DNA from: JAIEPT01 sp038217425
GTDB taxonomy: Bacteria > Planctomycetota > Planctomycetia > Gemmatales > Gemmataceae
NCBI GenBank assembly: GCA_038217425.1
Contig: JBBQPM010000179.1
Coordinates: forward strand, 1 to 14,346
Direction: 5' to 3'
Length of the DNA stretch: 14,346 bases
Under the pieces are notes generated by a model. That model was not told the origin of the DNA. It worked only from the letters and a program-made list of their open reading frames with translations, and ran no database searches. Shown here piece by piece: positions 6,011 to 13,647 of this stretch (within the stretch, counting starts at the first letter, position 1; the number at the start of each line of letters is the position of its first letter). Position numbers and translations under genes: made by a program.

Positions 6011-7579
6011 CTACCGTGCGGGAAGTTGTTCCAGCGCCGTCCGGAGGGTTCGACCGACGTCCGGCCGGGCCATGGCGACATAGGCAATCATCCCTTCGAC
6101 CCAACCGCGGAAGTTCGGATGGCCGTCCCGATTCTGGGCTGCCAAACCTTCGGTCTTTGCTCGGTGCAAGATCGCCCGGAGTCGGCGTACGGTCTGTCGC
6201 GGCACGGCCGGGGCGGCGTTCACCACCAAACCTGTTACCTTCTGACATGTATCGGGACGAAACACACGCGTCTTTTTCGCGTTCATGGCGAAACCCTCGT
6301 CCGCTGCGATGTGCCGAACCCGGGCGATCAGGTAGCCAACTCGGTCCCGGAAGCCTGGCGGCGAGGAGAATGTCAGGTCATCGGCGTACCGCGTGTACGT
6401 GAGTTCGAGCTTTCGCGCGAGCCCGGAAAGTCGGCGATCGAGCTTCCGTGCAATTTGGTTTGATACGCCCGGGCTTGTGCACGCGCCCTGCGGCAAGCTG
6501 CGCGGCCCGGTCGCCACGAAGTAGACAGTCCCGGCATAGACGACCCGCTTGCGCGGACACTCGGTACACAGCAGAGCCAAAAGCGTGGCCACCGCTCCGG
6601 AATAACCGATCCGTTTGAAAAGTTGCCGGACGCGAGCAAAACCGATGGACGGGAAAAATCCTTCCAAATCGAGGTTCACGACCAGATCGCGGCCTGCGTG
6701 TGGCCGGGCATTGGTCAGCGTCGAGCGGCCGGGCACAAACCCGTGTGCCGGTTCCTCGACCGGTAACTTGACGAGGACGTTTGCCAGCACCCACTGCTGC
6801 GCGGCTGCCAGAGTTCGGTGCGGAGCGCTCAACGTCCGGACGCCGCCGGATTTTTTCGGCACGTCGAACTGGACGTAGTGGATGCGCGTCGCCGCCTCGG
6901 TGTGGAAGCAGAGCCAACGAAGTCGGGGAATGGTCAGGCCAAGAGCGACCGCCAGATCGTTCGGAGTGAGCAGCACCGGCAGTCCAGCGGCGCTCAGTTT
7001 GCTCGCGTCACTCGTTCGGTCGCCAAGAAGTGCCGAGACCCCTTTGCCGGCGAAAGTGATGTCGGTCGCCTTCCGACGGGCGACCGTTTCGGCGTGCTGC
7101 TTTTTGCGCTCGGCAGCTTCCGCCTTCTTCTGAATTTTGACGGCGGCGCGGGCCGCGCGGTCGGCCTCGACGGCGGCGTCGGCCAACTGGCCTGCTTGAA
7201 CGCGAATATGCTCCAACCGGTTCGCGTGCTTGGACCACTCGTCTCCGACGCGGTGAATCTCGGCCAACTCCTCGGCCGAGAGGAAGCCCTGGGTAAGCAA
7301 GCCGCGGTCGATCAACTTCGTACGGGGGTCGCTGACCGGCGGGATCAGGTCGCGGCGGCCGAACCACATCCAGCCGGCTTGACGTGCTTCTTCGCCCTCC
7401 TTCAACAATTGATTTCGCTCGATCGGCAGAAAATCACTTGGCTGATGGCCGGGAGCAGGCGGGGTCGGCGCAGGCGGGACCCTGCCCGGGGGCGTCGATC
7501 CCGTGACCGGCGCCGCGGCCGAGCCGGTCGGCTTTGTCTGAGGTCGAAAGAGCCTGGTGAAGAAGTCCCAAAACGCCAT
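6011..7579 (-). CDS. retron reverse transcriptase with long N-terminal extension
   Basis: This 522-aa RNA-directed DNA polymerase should make msDNA from the retron RNA at 9365-9607. Core motifs are in order: PKKSGGVRTLSAP (RT1, 241-253); NAxxH (290-294), the retron-specific region X; NLDLEGFFPS (302-311, RT3); LPQGACTSP (362-370, RT4); YADD (398-401, RT5, catalytic aspartates); GFAMNAKKT (429-437, RT6); and VTG (448-450), the region Y motif that contacts the msr. Before the RT domain lie about 190 extra residues: a Pro-rich linker (about 28-45) and an Ala/Arg/Lys/Glu-rich predicted coiled coil (about 120-172). Typical retron RTs are 300-400 aa. It is the last gene of the operon, 68 nt after the SWIM gene, with a GGGGA tract 5 nt before ATG. 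NAxxH and VTG together separate it from group II intron and DGR RTs. Confidence 0.93.
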   Translation of the reverse strand: MAFWDFFTRLFRPQTKPTGSAAAPVTGSTPPGRVPPAPTPPAPGHQPSDFLPIERNQLLKEGEEARQAGWMWFGRRDLIPPVSDPRTKLIDRGLLTQGFLSAEELAEIHRVGDEWSKHANRLEHIRVQAGQLADAAVEADRAARAAVKIQKKAEAAERKKQHAETVARRKATDITFAGKGVSALLGDRTSDASKLSAAGLPVLLTPNDLAVALGLTIPRLRWLCFHTEAATRIHYVQFDVPKKSGGVRTLSAPHRTLAAAQQWVLANVLVKLPVEEPAHGFVPGRSTLTNARPHAGRDLVVNLDLEGFFPSIGFARVRQLFKRIGYSGAVATLLALLCTECPRKRVVYAGTVYFVATGPRSLPQGACTSPGVSNQIARKLDRRLSGLARKLELTYTRYADDLTFSSPPGFRDRVGYLIARVRHIAADEGFAMNAKKTRVFRPDTCQKVTGLVVNAAPAVPRQTVRRLRAILHRAKTEGLAAQNRDGHPNFRGWVEGMIAYVAMARPDVGRTLRTALEQLPAR

Positions 7580-7647
7580 AGAGTCCCCGGGTTGGAACGG
7601 TGCTGAGCGTTCACGAAACCAACGCCCCTCCGCTCACCCACCGTCGT

Positions 7648-9333
7648 TTATCCCATCAACATCCGATACCACTGCTCCAACGTGCCGACCGGCCCCAGCC
7701 CGTCGGCCACCCGGCGAAGCGCCTGCATATGTCGGCACGGCCCGGCGCGCAGCTTGAACCGAAAGTAGTGCGAACAGTTGCACTGACCGCGGATCAGGCG
7801 CCCGTCGGCGTCGCACAGCGCCTCGACGTCGCGGTTCTCGGCACGGCCCGTGATGGCCCGGAGACCGCCGACCTTTTCGTCCCGCGTTACGCGCACTTGG
7901 CCGCGGGCAGCCAGTTGCTTCGCCGCCTCCGCCTCGGGACTGTCGATTTTCACCTGATTCAAGGCGGCCTCGACGGGCAGAATCTGTCGCCAGCGGTAGA
8001 CGCCGCCAGCCAAGTCGTGGATCAACTGTCCGAGTAACGCAAAGCGATTCAGCCCGGCGGCGACAAGGTGCGGCGCCGCTCCGGTCCGGTGCCGTACTTG
8101 CTCGAAACTCAGAACCGGAGACGATTGAAAGACCGCAGCGACGTCCCCCAGCAAGTCCTCGCTCGGCTCGGCGGGGGGCGCCAGGTCGGCCAGCGCCCCG
8201 CCGCCGCTCGTCCAGTCGTTGGCCGTCCACCCCGACAGCCCGAGCAGAAAACGCATTCCCCCCAGCCGCACCGACCAGAAGCTCGGCAACCCCGTACCCA
8301 GCAAGAACACGTCCGCCCCCTCGGCGAGGGGCAGCAACCGCGCCAGCGTGAGCAGCCGATCGCGACCCCAGATGCGAATCGTTTCCGCCTTCGCTCCCGC
8401 ATACGGAGCCTCGTGTAGCGTAACGGCGACTTCCCAAGGCTCAAGAATTATCCGAACCGGCACGCCCGGAATTAGCTCGAACCTCAAGGCTCGCGGGCTG
8501 CTGCGGGCACGGCGGCGCTTTAAGTACGCCAGGATCGCGTACAAAGCCTCCCGGCTGATCGGCACACGCCGAGTCGGTAAACTCATCGCAGCCTGAAGCT
8601 GCATGAATCCGCGGAGCCAGGAAGGCGGTAGGTCGATCTTTTCCTCGCGGTAATCGGCGGCTCCCGCCGTGGAGACTTCAAATCCGGTCGGGTCCACCGC
8701 GAAGCGCGTGCGGCGGTAGGTCCGCAGTCGCTGAAACTCCTCGTACAGAGCCAGCGAGTAATCGATGTTGGTCGTGCCCTGCGCCACGTCGACCTGCGTC
8801 GCGAATCCGTCGCGCTCCACCGTCAAGCAGCCGTAGCTCGACTCGTCCTTGCTGAAGCACTCGAAAAACAGCACGTCCGGCGCGACAGTGACGACCGGAT
8901 CGCAGGGGACCAGCACCCGGAACAATGCCAGGTCGTTCCTCGCCAGATAGTCGGCGTACTGGATGCGGGCGCCCCAGTACTTTTCCCGCAGCGCCTCAAA
9001 CCCCACTTCCAGACCCGGCGGAATCGGCTCCGGTTCGACGGCGAGCAACTGCTCTTTGCCGGACTTGAAAGCGAGCTGACGAATGGCCTGCTCCCGTTCC
9101 TGCATTCGCTTCAGGTAGGCCTGGTACGCGGTTTTGTCCTTCGGCCTGAATTTAAGGTCGCTGACGACGACGGCATGCAGCGTGCAAACGGCCTCGCGGA
9201 ACTGCAGCGGATCGCGCAGCTCGCCGACGAAAGACACACGGTCGCGGCGGAGGTTGGGCGCCAGCGACAGTGCTAACCCCTCGTTGCTCCGGGAGACGCC
9301 GCTGCGACCCTTATAGCCGACGGTGAAATCCAT
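7648..9333 (-). CDS. retron accessory protein: winged-helix and SWIM zinc finger (WHSWIM)
   Basis: This is a 561-aa protein. Near the C-terminus a SWIM zinc finger has the CxC...CxH pattern: C518, C520, C533, H535 (GQCNCSHYF ... GPCRHMQAL). SWIM fingers bind DNA or protein. About residues 399-449 resemble a winged helix (SFEQVRHRTGAAPHLVAAGL, then GGVYRW). The large N-terminal part (1-390) has no motif I can name. A GAGG tract lies 8 nt before ATG. The gene starts 31 nt after the outer edge of the retron RNA and ends 68 nt before the RT. SWIM plus ARM-repeat partners define what I recall as type XIII retrons. It would be an effector or RNA/msDNA-sensing component; the toxic activity, if any, is not visible from motifs. 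Confidence 0.85.
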   Translation of the reverse strand: MDFTVGYKGRSGVSRSNEGLALSLAPNLRRDRVSFVGELRDPLQFREAVCTLHAVVVSDLKFRPKDKTAYQAYLKRMQEREQAIRQLAFKSGKEQLLAVEPEPIPPGLEVGFEALREKYWGARIQYADYLARNDLALFRVLVPCDPVVTVAPDVLFFECFSKDESSYGCLTVERDGFATQVDVAQGTTNIDYSLALYEEFQRLRTYRRTRFAVDPTGFEVSTAGAADYREEKIDLPPSWLRGFMQLQAAMSLPTRRVPISREALYAILAYLKRRRARSSPRALRFELIPGVPVRIILEPWEVAVTLHEAPYAGAKAETIRIWGRDRLLTLARLLPLAEGADVFLLGTGLPSFWSVRLGGMRFLLGLSGWTANDWTSGGGALADLAPPAEPSEDLLGDVAAVFQSSPVLSFEQVRHRTGAAPHLVAAGLNRFALLGQLIHDLAGGVYRWRQILPVEAALNQVKIDSPEAEAAKQLAARGQVRVTRDEKVGGLRAITGRAENRDVEALCDADGRLIRGQCNCSHYFRFKLRAGPCRHMQALRRVADGLGPVGTLEQWYRMLMG

Positions 9334-9370
9334 GCGCTGCGCCTCGACTTCGATAACGCTCTTTCAGGGG

Positions 9371-9600
9371 ATGTCGCCGCGGAAGCCGATCGGAACCGAC
9401 TTCAGCGCTCGGACCGAGGACGTTCACCAAGCAGCCGCACGAGGTATTGCGGCCGCAACGTGTTGCCTCAGGCGAGCCGCAATACCTCGTGCGGCTGCCC
9501 AAGAGCAACGGCCTCGGGGAAGGAACGGGCCACGAACTTCGCACCCTGACGGAACGTCAGAGCATGGCGGTCTCGGCCCGATCGGCTCCCGCAACGACAT
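9371..9600 (-). repeat. a1/a2 inverted repeat closing the retron RNA
   Basis: The arms are 9371-9393 (a2) and 9578-9600 (a1), both ending in AGCCGATCGG when written 5'-3' on the plus strand (a2) and minus strand (a1). 20 of 23 positions are identical as inverted repeats. Both arms extend outward by CAGGG/CCCTG with one bulge, reaching 9365 and 9607. Retron a1/a2 stems bring the msr 5' end next to the msd 3' end for priming. Confidence 0.85.
9414..9517 (-). repeat. msd long hairpin of the retron RNA
   Basis: A perfect 23-bp inverted repeat joins 9431-9453 and 9476-9498 around a 22-nt loop that itself can form a small GCAA/TTGC hairpin. Below it, separated by an internal loop, CCGAGGACGTT (9414-9424) pairs with AACGGCCTCGG (9507-9517) at 10 of 11 positions. 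A long, nearly perfect stem of this kind is the usual shape of a retron msd. It lies inside the a1/a2-closed RNA. Confidence 0.88.
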
Positions 9601-9615
9601 CTCCCTGCGTAACAA

Positions 9616-11436
9616 TCACCACTGCAATTCCGGGAACCGCTGCCGAATCGTCGGCATCAGCTCCGCGTTCAACTCCGCCAGCCGGACGACGCCCGCCAGC
9701 CCTGCTCGAAACTCGGGCCCGCGCAGCGAACGCACTGCTGCTGCCAGTAACGGCAACAGCCGATCCGCCTCGGCCGGATGCGCGTTCAGCCGGGCGACGA
9801 TCTGGGCGACCACTCCCGGTTTGTGCCGACCGCCGCGCGCGACATTGAGCAGTACCGTGGCCCAAAGCAAGCGGACGACGTCGGGGTCGGCGCCGTTCGC
9901 CCGTCGTTCTAACTCAGCCACCAGCGGCCCGCGGACGTCGTCATATGGCGATTCGAACAGCCTGTGCCAAATTGCGGGGTCGTCGCCAAGCGGGCAGGCG
10001 GTCAACCACGCCCAACCGGCGGCCCGCACGTCGGCATGCTTGCTGTCCAGAAATTCCATCACCCACTCCGCGCGAATCGGACCGAAACTCGCGAGCACGT
10101 CGATCAGCCAACGCGTGATTTGCGGACGTGCCGTCTCGCTTTCCGCCTGCGCCAACGAGAGCAGCGCCGCGGCGTCGTTGAGGGACCACGTGCGACCCTT
10201 CAAGAGCGACAGGCCCAAGTCGGCGACCGGTTTGGAGCGGTATCCTGCTAACCGGAGCGCGTCGGTCGTCGCCACCCGCGCCGGGTCAAGTCGTCGAGCC
10301 AAAAGACTGGAGAGCCGTTTGAGCTTTTCCAGGTCATTGCCGTCAAGTCGGTTCAACCACTCTTCGACCGGCACAGAGTTCAAGTCGGGCGCCCGCTCCA
10401 GAAGGTCGAAGCCCAGAGCCGACAAGTCAGCGTCGAGATGGTCGGCCAGTTTCAAGAGCGTCGCCACCGGCTGCGTAGCCAACCACTCTTCCTGATGCTT
10501 CCGCAGCATCCATATCGCCCACTGGCGGACCGTCCGACACCGCGCTCCCAGCAAGACGGCGAACAGGGCGGGAGCGTCGGCCGCCCAGACGGCTTCGAGG
10601 TACGGAGCGGGCGCGAGGTCGGTGATCGACCGACCTGGAGCAAACTCCCAGCCCATCGCAGACCGCACCAGGGCCGGGCTTCCGCGGAACAGCGCGTGCG
10701 TGAGACCCCAGTTGTCGATCAAGTGAATATCAGTATCGACGTGGGCGTCGGCGTAGCGCATCAGGAAACTGGCGGCAGCCCGCAGATAGCGAGCCGGATC
10801 TCTTTTGCCGAGCAACCGAAAGTAACGCCAGGCCCGCCGGCGTAAGTAGCGGCGCGTCGCAGTCGAGAAGAGCACGAAACGCTTCTCGAGTCTTTGACGG
10901 TATGACTCGTCGATCGGTTGGTTCTTCTTCCATTGCGGTTCCGGCGGCCGCGGCATGGTCGTTTTGCGGGGCGTCACCACCGCTACTTCCTGCCTGGACG
11001 CATAGGCGAAGAATTGCCCCCCGGACCAGTTGCTGATCGACGCGAAACTGAACCCGTCCGCTTCCCACGCACGGGCGGCGGCCTGGGCGGCGGCCTGGTT
11101 GCGAAACGTGCCGTGTTTGTGCCGCGTGATCGTCTTGCGCATACGGCGGATCGTGCCGTCGAAAGTCGCCAGGAACGCCCCCATGAGTTCGTCGTCGCCA
11201 GCTCGCTCGGCCAGCTTAAACAGCCGCTTAACCAACGGCTCATGGCGGTAGCAATTCAGCGGCCGGGACAGATAGTCCAGAAGCGCGGCTCGGGCAAACG
11301 GCCGGGCGTCTGTAATCCAGCGCGTGGCGAAGTCGCCCAACCGACTGGCGAAGGTGACCCGGCGCAGCTCCTCCACGAACGCGGAGTCGCCCCGTTCGAA
11401 CATCTCCTCTGCCAACGACCAAGATCCGACGGCCAT
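9616..11436 (-). CDS. retron accessory protein: ARM/HEAT-like repeat protein
   Basis: This is a 606-aa, almost entirely helical protein. From about residue 280 to 600 it consists of repeated amphipathic helix pairs with Leu/Ala patterns (for example around VATLLKLADHL and HADVRAAGWAWL), typical of ARM/HEAT solenoids. The N-terminal 200 residues are basic and contain an unplaced segment ending in a Pro/Lys-rich linker near 155-175, followed by an Arg-rich helix (RRYLRRRAWRYF). No catalytic motif is visible. It is the first gene of the retron operon and ends 9 nt before the outer edge of the retron RNA. The ATG at 11436 has a GGAG tract about 11 nt upstream. With the SWIM gene it matches the pair I recall for type XIII retrons. 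The repeats suggest a scaffold or regulator binding RT-msDNA or a trigger; this is inference. Confidence 0.8.
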   Translation of the reverse strand: MAVGSWSLAEEMFERGDSAFVEELRRVTFASRLGDFATRWITDARPFARAALLDYLSRPLNCYRHEPLVKRLFKLAERAGDDELMGAFLATFDGTIRRMRKTITRHKHGTFRNQAAAQAAARAWEADGFSFASISNWSGGQFFAYASRQEVAVVTPRKTTMPRPPEPQWKKNQPIDESYRQRLEKRFVLFSTATRRYLRRRAWRYFRLLGKRDPARYLRAAASFLMRYADAHVDTDIHLIDNWGLTHALFRGSPALVRSAMGWEFAPGRSITDLAPAPYLEAVWAADAPALFAVLLGARCRTVRQWAIWMLRKHQEEWLATQPVATLLKLADHLDADLSALGFDLLERAPDLNSVPVEEWLNRLDGNDLEKLKRLSSLLARRLDPARVATTDALRLAGYRSKPVADLGLSLLKGRTWSLNDAAALLSLAQAESETARPQITRWLIDVLASFGPIRAEWVMEFLDSKHADVRAAGWAWLTACPLGDDPAIWHRLFESPYDDVRGPLVAELERRANGADPDVVRLLWATVLLNVARGGRHKPGVVAQIVARLNAHPAEADRLLPLLAAAVRSLRGPEFRAGLAGVVRLAELNAELMPTIRQRFPELQW

Positions 11437-11531
11437 TCGCGGGTTGCTCCAAGTGGTGGAATCAGCGTACCCGAGGTAGACGGCGTCCGCAAGAACGCAT
11501 CCAAACTTCCCGCGGAAAAGAGATCGGATAA

Positions 11532-11690
11532 GATAGAATCACCACACTACTCCGAGCCAGCGTTTCGATTTCGGTACTGCTTGGCATCCTGCTGACGTTT
11601 TCGACTTCCACGCCCATCGCGGCACAACAGGCCGAGAAAAAAACGCGGGCGAAAGCGGATCAAACTCAAACCTTCGAAGGAACAAGGTTG
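11532..11690 (+). pseudogene. possible remnant of a secreted-protein gene (signal peptide only)
   Basis: A plus-strand frame open from 11532 encodes, at 11562-11627, a strongly hydrophobic run (VSISVLLGILLTFSTSTPIAA) followed by QQAEKKTRAKADQ. This is the pattern of a signal peptide with an AxA-like cleavage site and a charged mature start. No in-frame ATG, GTG or TTG follows the TAA at 11529-11531, and the frame soon runs antisense into the neighbouring gene's 3' end. It may be the leftover start of a truncated gene, or chance in the 293-bp gap upstream of the retron operon. Nothing else recognisable lies in this gap apart from the palindrome at 11677-11696. Confidence 0.35.
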
Positions 11691-11696
11691 TTCCTT
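11677..11696. terminator. hairpin between convergent-facing ends, possible terminator
   Basis: AAGGAACAA GG TTGTTCCTT forms 9-bp arms (about 8 bp with a 4-nt loop), 34-53 nt beyond the stop of the minus-strand secreted protein at 11730. It is joined to a second 10-bp palindrome, CCTTCGAAGG (11671-11680). There is no clear T-tract on either strand, so an intrinsic terminator role is only a guess from position. Confidence 0.3.
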
Positions 11697-11729
11697 TACC
11701 CTCGTCGTATCAAAAGTCTCTCGCGATCA

Positions 11730-12764
11730 CTATTTCGCCCGCGGTCCTTCGTCGGGGCCGGTCGGCACGATCACCTCGAAGTCCTTGCCTTTCACCTTAC
11801 GCAGATCGTCGAGCCCCTTGATGCGACTGTCGGGCGCCACCGAGAGGCGCCAGTCGCCGCCGTTGTCGGCCATGAACATGCCGTACTTTTGCAGCCCCTT
11901 CAAGATCGCCTGGGCGTGCGGCGAGTAGCCGGTCATGTCGAAATCCGCACGCAGACGGTAGCGTTCCCCCATGCGCGGCAAATTCTCGTCCGTCTTCTTG
12001 CTGGCGTAATGCGTGGCCGGATAGACGTAGGCTCGGCGCGTGTTCTTCACCGTGAAGCGCATGGCATGCTCGACCATGCCGCGTTCCAGTTCGTCGTAGC
12101 GAATGACGGCGGGGAAGATCGGCAGGCCGGCGGCGTCGGTCGAGGTCCAGCCCGCGGGGCGCAGCTTGTTCGACTTCAGATCGAACGTCGATGACTGCGC
12201 CGCCTGCCAGCCCGCGTCGGTCTTTCGGCCAATGTACAGCTCATAAAGCTTGGCATTGGCAGGATCGACGACTACCACATGGCGATCGCCGTTTCCTTCG
12301 CGCTGGATGGTCTCGAGCGTCTTGCCGTTGAGGGGCCAATCTTCGATGGGGGCGTTGTCGGGAAGCGGATAAGGGCCGAGATCGGATTCGTCCGGATACG
12401 ACACGACCTTCACCGAGACCTTTTTCTGGTCGGGCGGCACAAGAATGAAGCTCATGTCAAGATTGTAAAGCAGCGGCTTCTCGGCTCCGGACGAGGCGAC
12501 GATGTTCTTCGAGTTCGGATGCACCGGCCGCTTCGAGATGTCCTCGTTCCAGGCGTTGTTCGCGGGAAACACCTGCATGGCGGCGAGAATCTTGTCCGCT
12601 TCCGGCGTGTTGAACATCACCGGCGCCTTGATCGCCGGCAACGCGGGCAGCGGTCGGCCGCTCGAGTGCTTGACCTGGCTCTCGCCGGTTTGTGCGAGCA
12701 ATCGCGAGTTGCTCAACGAACACAGGAAGAACGCTCCGAGAAGAATCCGACGTAGGCATCGCAT
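11730..12764 (-). CDS. secreted hypothetical protein of a widespread unnamed family
   Basis: This is a 344-aa protein with a signal peptide (RRILLGAFFLCSLSNSRLLAQ). Conserved-looking blocks are FPANNAWNEDIS, YPDESDLGPYPLPDNAPIEDW, GDRHVVVVD, LYELY, GWTSTDAAGLPIFP with VIRYDELERG, HAMRFTV, YVYPATHYAS, MGERYRLRADFD and YGMFMADNGGDW. I recognise this series from many secreted bacterial proteins annotated only as hypothetical; the aspartate- and histidine-rich blocks may form a carbohydrate- or metal-binding site. Start choice: a perfect AGGAGG at 12775-12780 lies 10 nt before ATG 12764 but only 1 nt before ATG 12773, so 12764 is preferred. A longer open frame upstream overlaps the membrane-protein operon and was excluded. 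Confidence 0.8.
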   Translation of the reverse strand: MRCLRRILLGAFFLCSLSNSRLLAQTGESQVKHSSGRPLPALPAIKAPVMFNTPEADKILAAMQVFPANNAWNEDISKRPVHPNSKNIVASSGAEKPLLYNLDMSFILVPPDQKKVSVKVVSYPDESDLGPYPLPDNAPIEDWPLNGKTLETIQREGNGDRHVVVVDPANAKLYELYIGRKTDAGWQAAQSSTFDLKSNKLRPAGWTSTDAAGLPIFPAVIRYDELERGMVEHAMRFTVKNTRRAYVYPATHYASKKTDENLPRMGERYRLRADFDMTGYSPHAQAILKGLQKYGMFMADNGGDWRLSVAPDSRIKGLDDLRKVKGKDFEVIVPTGPDEGPRAK

Positions 12765-12841
12765 GGTTCGCATTCCTCCTGAAACAGCATGGATCGGGTT
12801 TCGAGATAGCATAGCAATCCCGACAAGAGCGTCATGCCGCA

Positions 12842-13234
12842 CTAAAGCGAACGAATTAGCCAAATTACCTGATGCGTTGCCCCGACGGCGGCGATGCCCG
12901 AGGCGAAGAAGGTCATAACTAACGCCAGCAGCGTCGCGGTCCAGCGAAATCTCCAGACTTCCGTTTCGCCTGTCCACGAACGGTAGACAGACCGCAGGAA
13001 GGCATGACAACCGCACAGCAATATCGGCCCCGCAGTCAAAAACGCCCAGAACACCACCCATCCCGCAGGCAAATCGCGCCACGCCTGGAACAAGCGTCGA
13101 ATCAAGTCCTGGTTCTCGCGCGTGATCTCAACAAGAGGGAATACCGAGAAGCAGTTCATGACCAAAAAGAGCGCAATCAGAAGCCCAATCCCAAGAGTTT
13201 TCCAGCGCCAATCGAGGCGTTCATCTTCCATCAT
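12842..13234 (-). CDS. small membrane protein, third gene of operon
   Basis: This 130-aa protein has three predicted membrane segments (about 14-34, 58-80, 97-117) and ends with ATHQVIWLIRSL. Its ATG overlaps the previous gene's TGA in an ATGA arrangement (13231-13234), which points to translational coupling and decides the start. It shares W-x-[FL]-R-W-T, then FASG about 11 residues on, with the gene before it, so the two are probably paralogues from a tandem duplication. I recognise the type from planctomycete genomes but know no function. Confidence 0.75.
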   Translation of the reverse strand: MMEDERLDWRWKTLGIGLLIALFLVMNCFSVFPLVEITRENQDLIRRLFQAWRDLPAGWVVFWAFLTAGPILLCGCHAFLRSVYRSWTGETEVWRFRWTATLLALVMTFFASGIAAVGATHQVIWLIRSL

Positions 13235-13647
13235 GGTTCCCCCGGTTGCAAAGGCAAGTGAAGGAACGCGTGAAGGATGCCGTAAAACAGAAGGCCCGAT
13301 GCGAACATCAAAAACGGACCTGCTAGTACCGCGAGCGTCCAGCGAAGTTTCCAACTTCGCGGCGAGCCATCTTCGCGACTTGCTGCGTACAACGCTCGCC
13401 CCGTGAAGTGAATGATGGCGGCCGTCAAGGTGACGCAAACCAATCCGGAGAGGAGTGAAGGCGGATGCCATCGAACTTTGCCGAGCACGTCGTTGAGAAA
13501 GGGAATCCAGCCGAGAAACAGGAGAGCCTGAATCGAGAAGGCGAGCGGTAGCGAAACGCACTGGCAAACCACCAGGTAGATCGCGAACAGGGCGCCGAGG
13601 CGATACGACCGCGGCGCCTTTGTCTCAAGGTTTCGTTCGGAGTTCAT
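13231..13647 (-). CDS. small membrane protein, second gene of operon
   Basis: This 138-aa protein has about three hydrophobic segments (15-50, 65-82, 103-127), a polar loop (SREDGSPRSWKLRWT, 90-104) and a Pro-rich end. It overlaps the first gene's 3' end by 23 nt and the third gene's start by 4 nt, so all three are one transcript. It resembles the third gene in the region around RWT and FASG. No function is known to me. Confidence 0.75.
   Translation of the reverse strand: MNSERNLETKAPRSYRLGALFAIYLVVCQCVSLPLAFSIQALLFLGWIPFLNDVLGKVRWHPPSLLSGLVCVTLTAAIIHFTGRALYAASREDGSPRSWKLRWTLAVLAGPFLMFASGLLFYGILHAFLHLPLQPGEP

Larger units (their letters stand above)
9365..9607 (-). ncRNA. retron msr-msd RNA (predicted)
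   Basis: The 282-nt gap between ARM and SWIM genes folds as a retron RNA when read on the minus strand. An a1 segment (9607 to 9578) pairs with a2 (9393 to 9365) through 29 bp with one bulged A. In the 23-nt core, 20 positions are Watson-Crick and the other three are G-U, G-U and U-G wobbles; on the plus strand they would be A-C mismatches, so direction is supported. Inside are an msr hairpin at 9546-9560 (CTGACG/CGTCAG, 3-nt loop) and the long msd hairpin described separately. The priming G and exact msd limits cannot be fixed by eye. It would be the template and primer for the RT and carry the msDNA. No other gene was found in this gap. Confidence 0.88.

Noticed and set aside
6818..7606. 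Plus-strand 262-codon frame antisense to the RT
   Set aside because: Arg/Gly-rich shadow of the RT N-terminal half, which has clear protein features on the minus strand.
9323..10495. Plus-strand 390-codon frame antisense to the ARM gene and over the retron RNA
   Set aside because: Its product is Ser/Arg/Ala-rich with no family features, and it is explained by GC-biased codons of the minus-strand ARM gene plus the RNA region.
11688..12194. Plus-strand frame starting at TTG antisense to the secreted protein
   Set aside because: Its body is a shadow of the minus-strand gene; only its upstream extension (signal-peptide-like) deserved a note.
12808..12835. Possible sigma-70 promoter for the secreted protein (ATGACG, 16 nt, TATGCT, minus strand)
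   Set aside because: Both hexamers match only 4 of 6 consensus bases and planctomycete promoters are not well predicted by this model.
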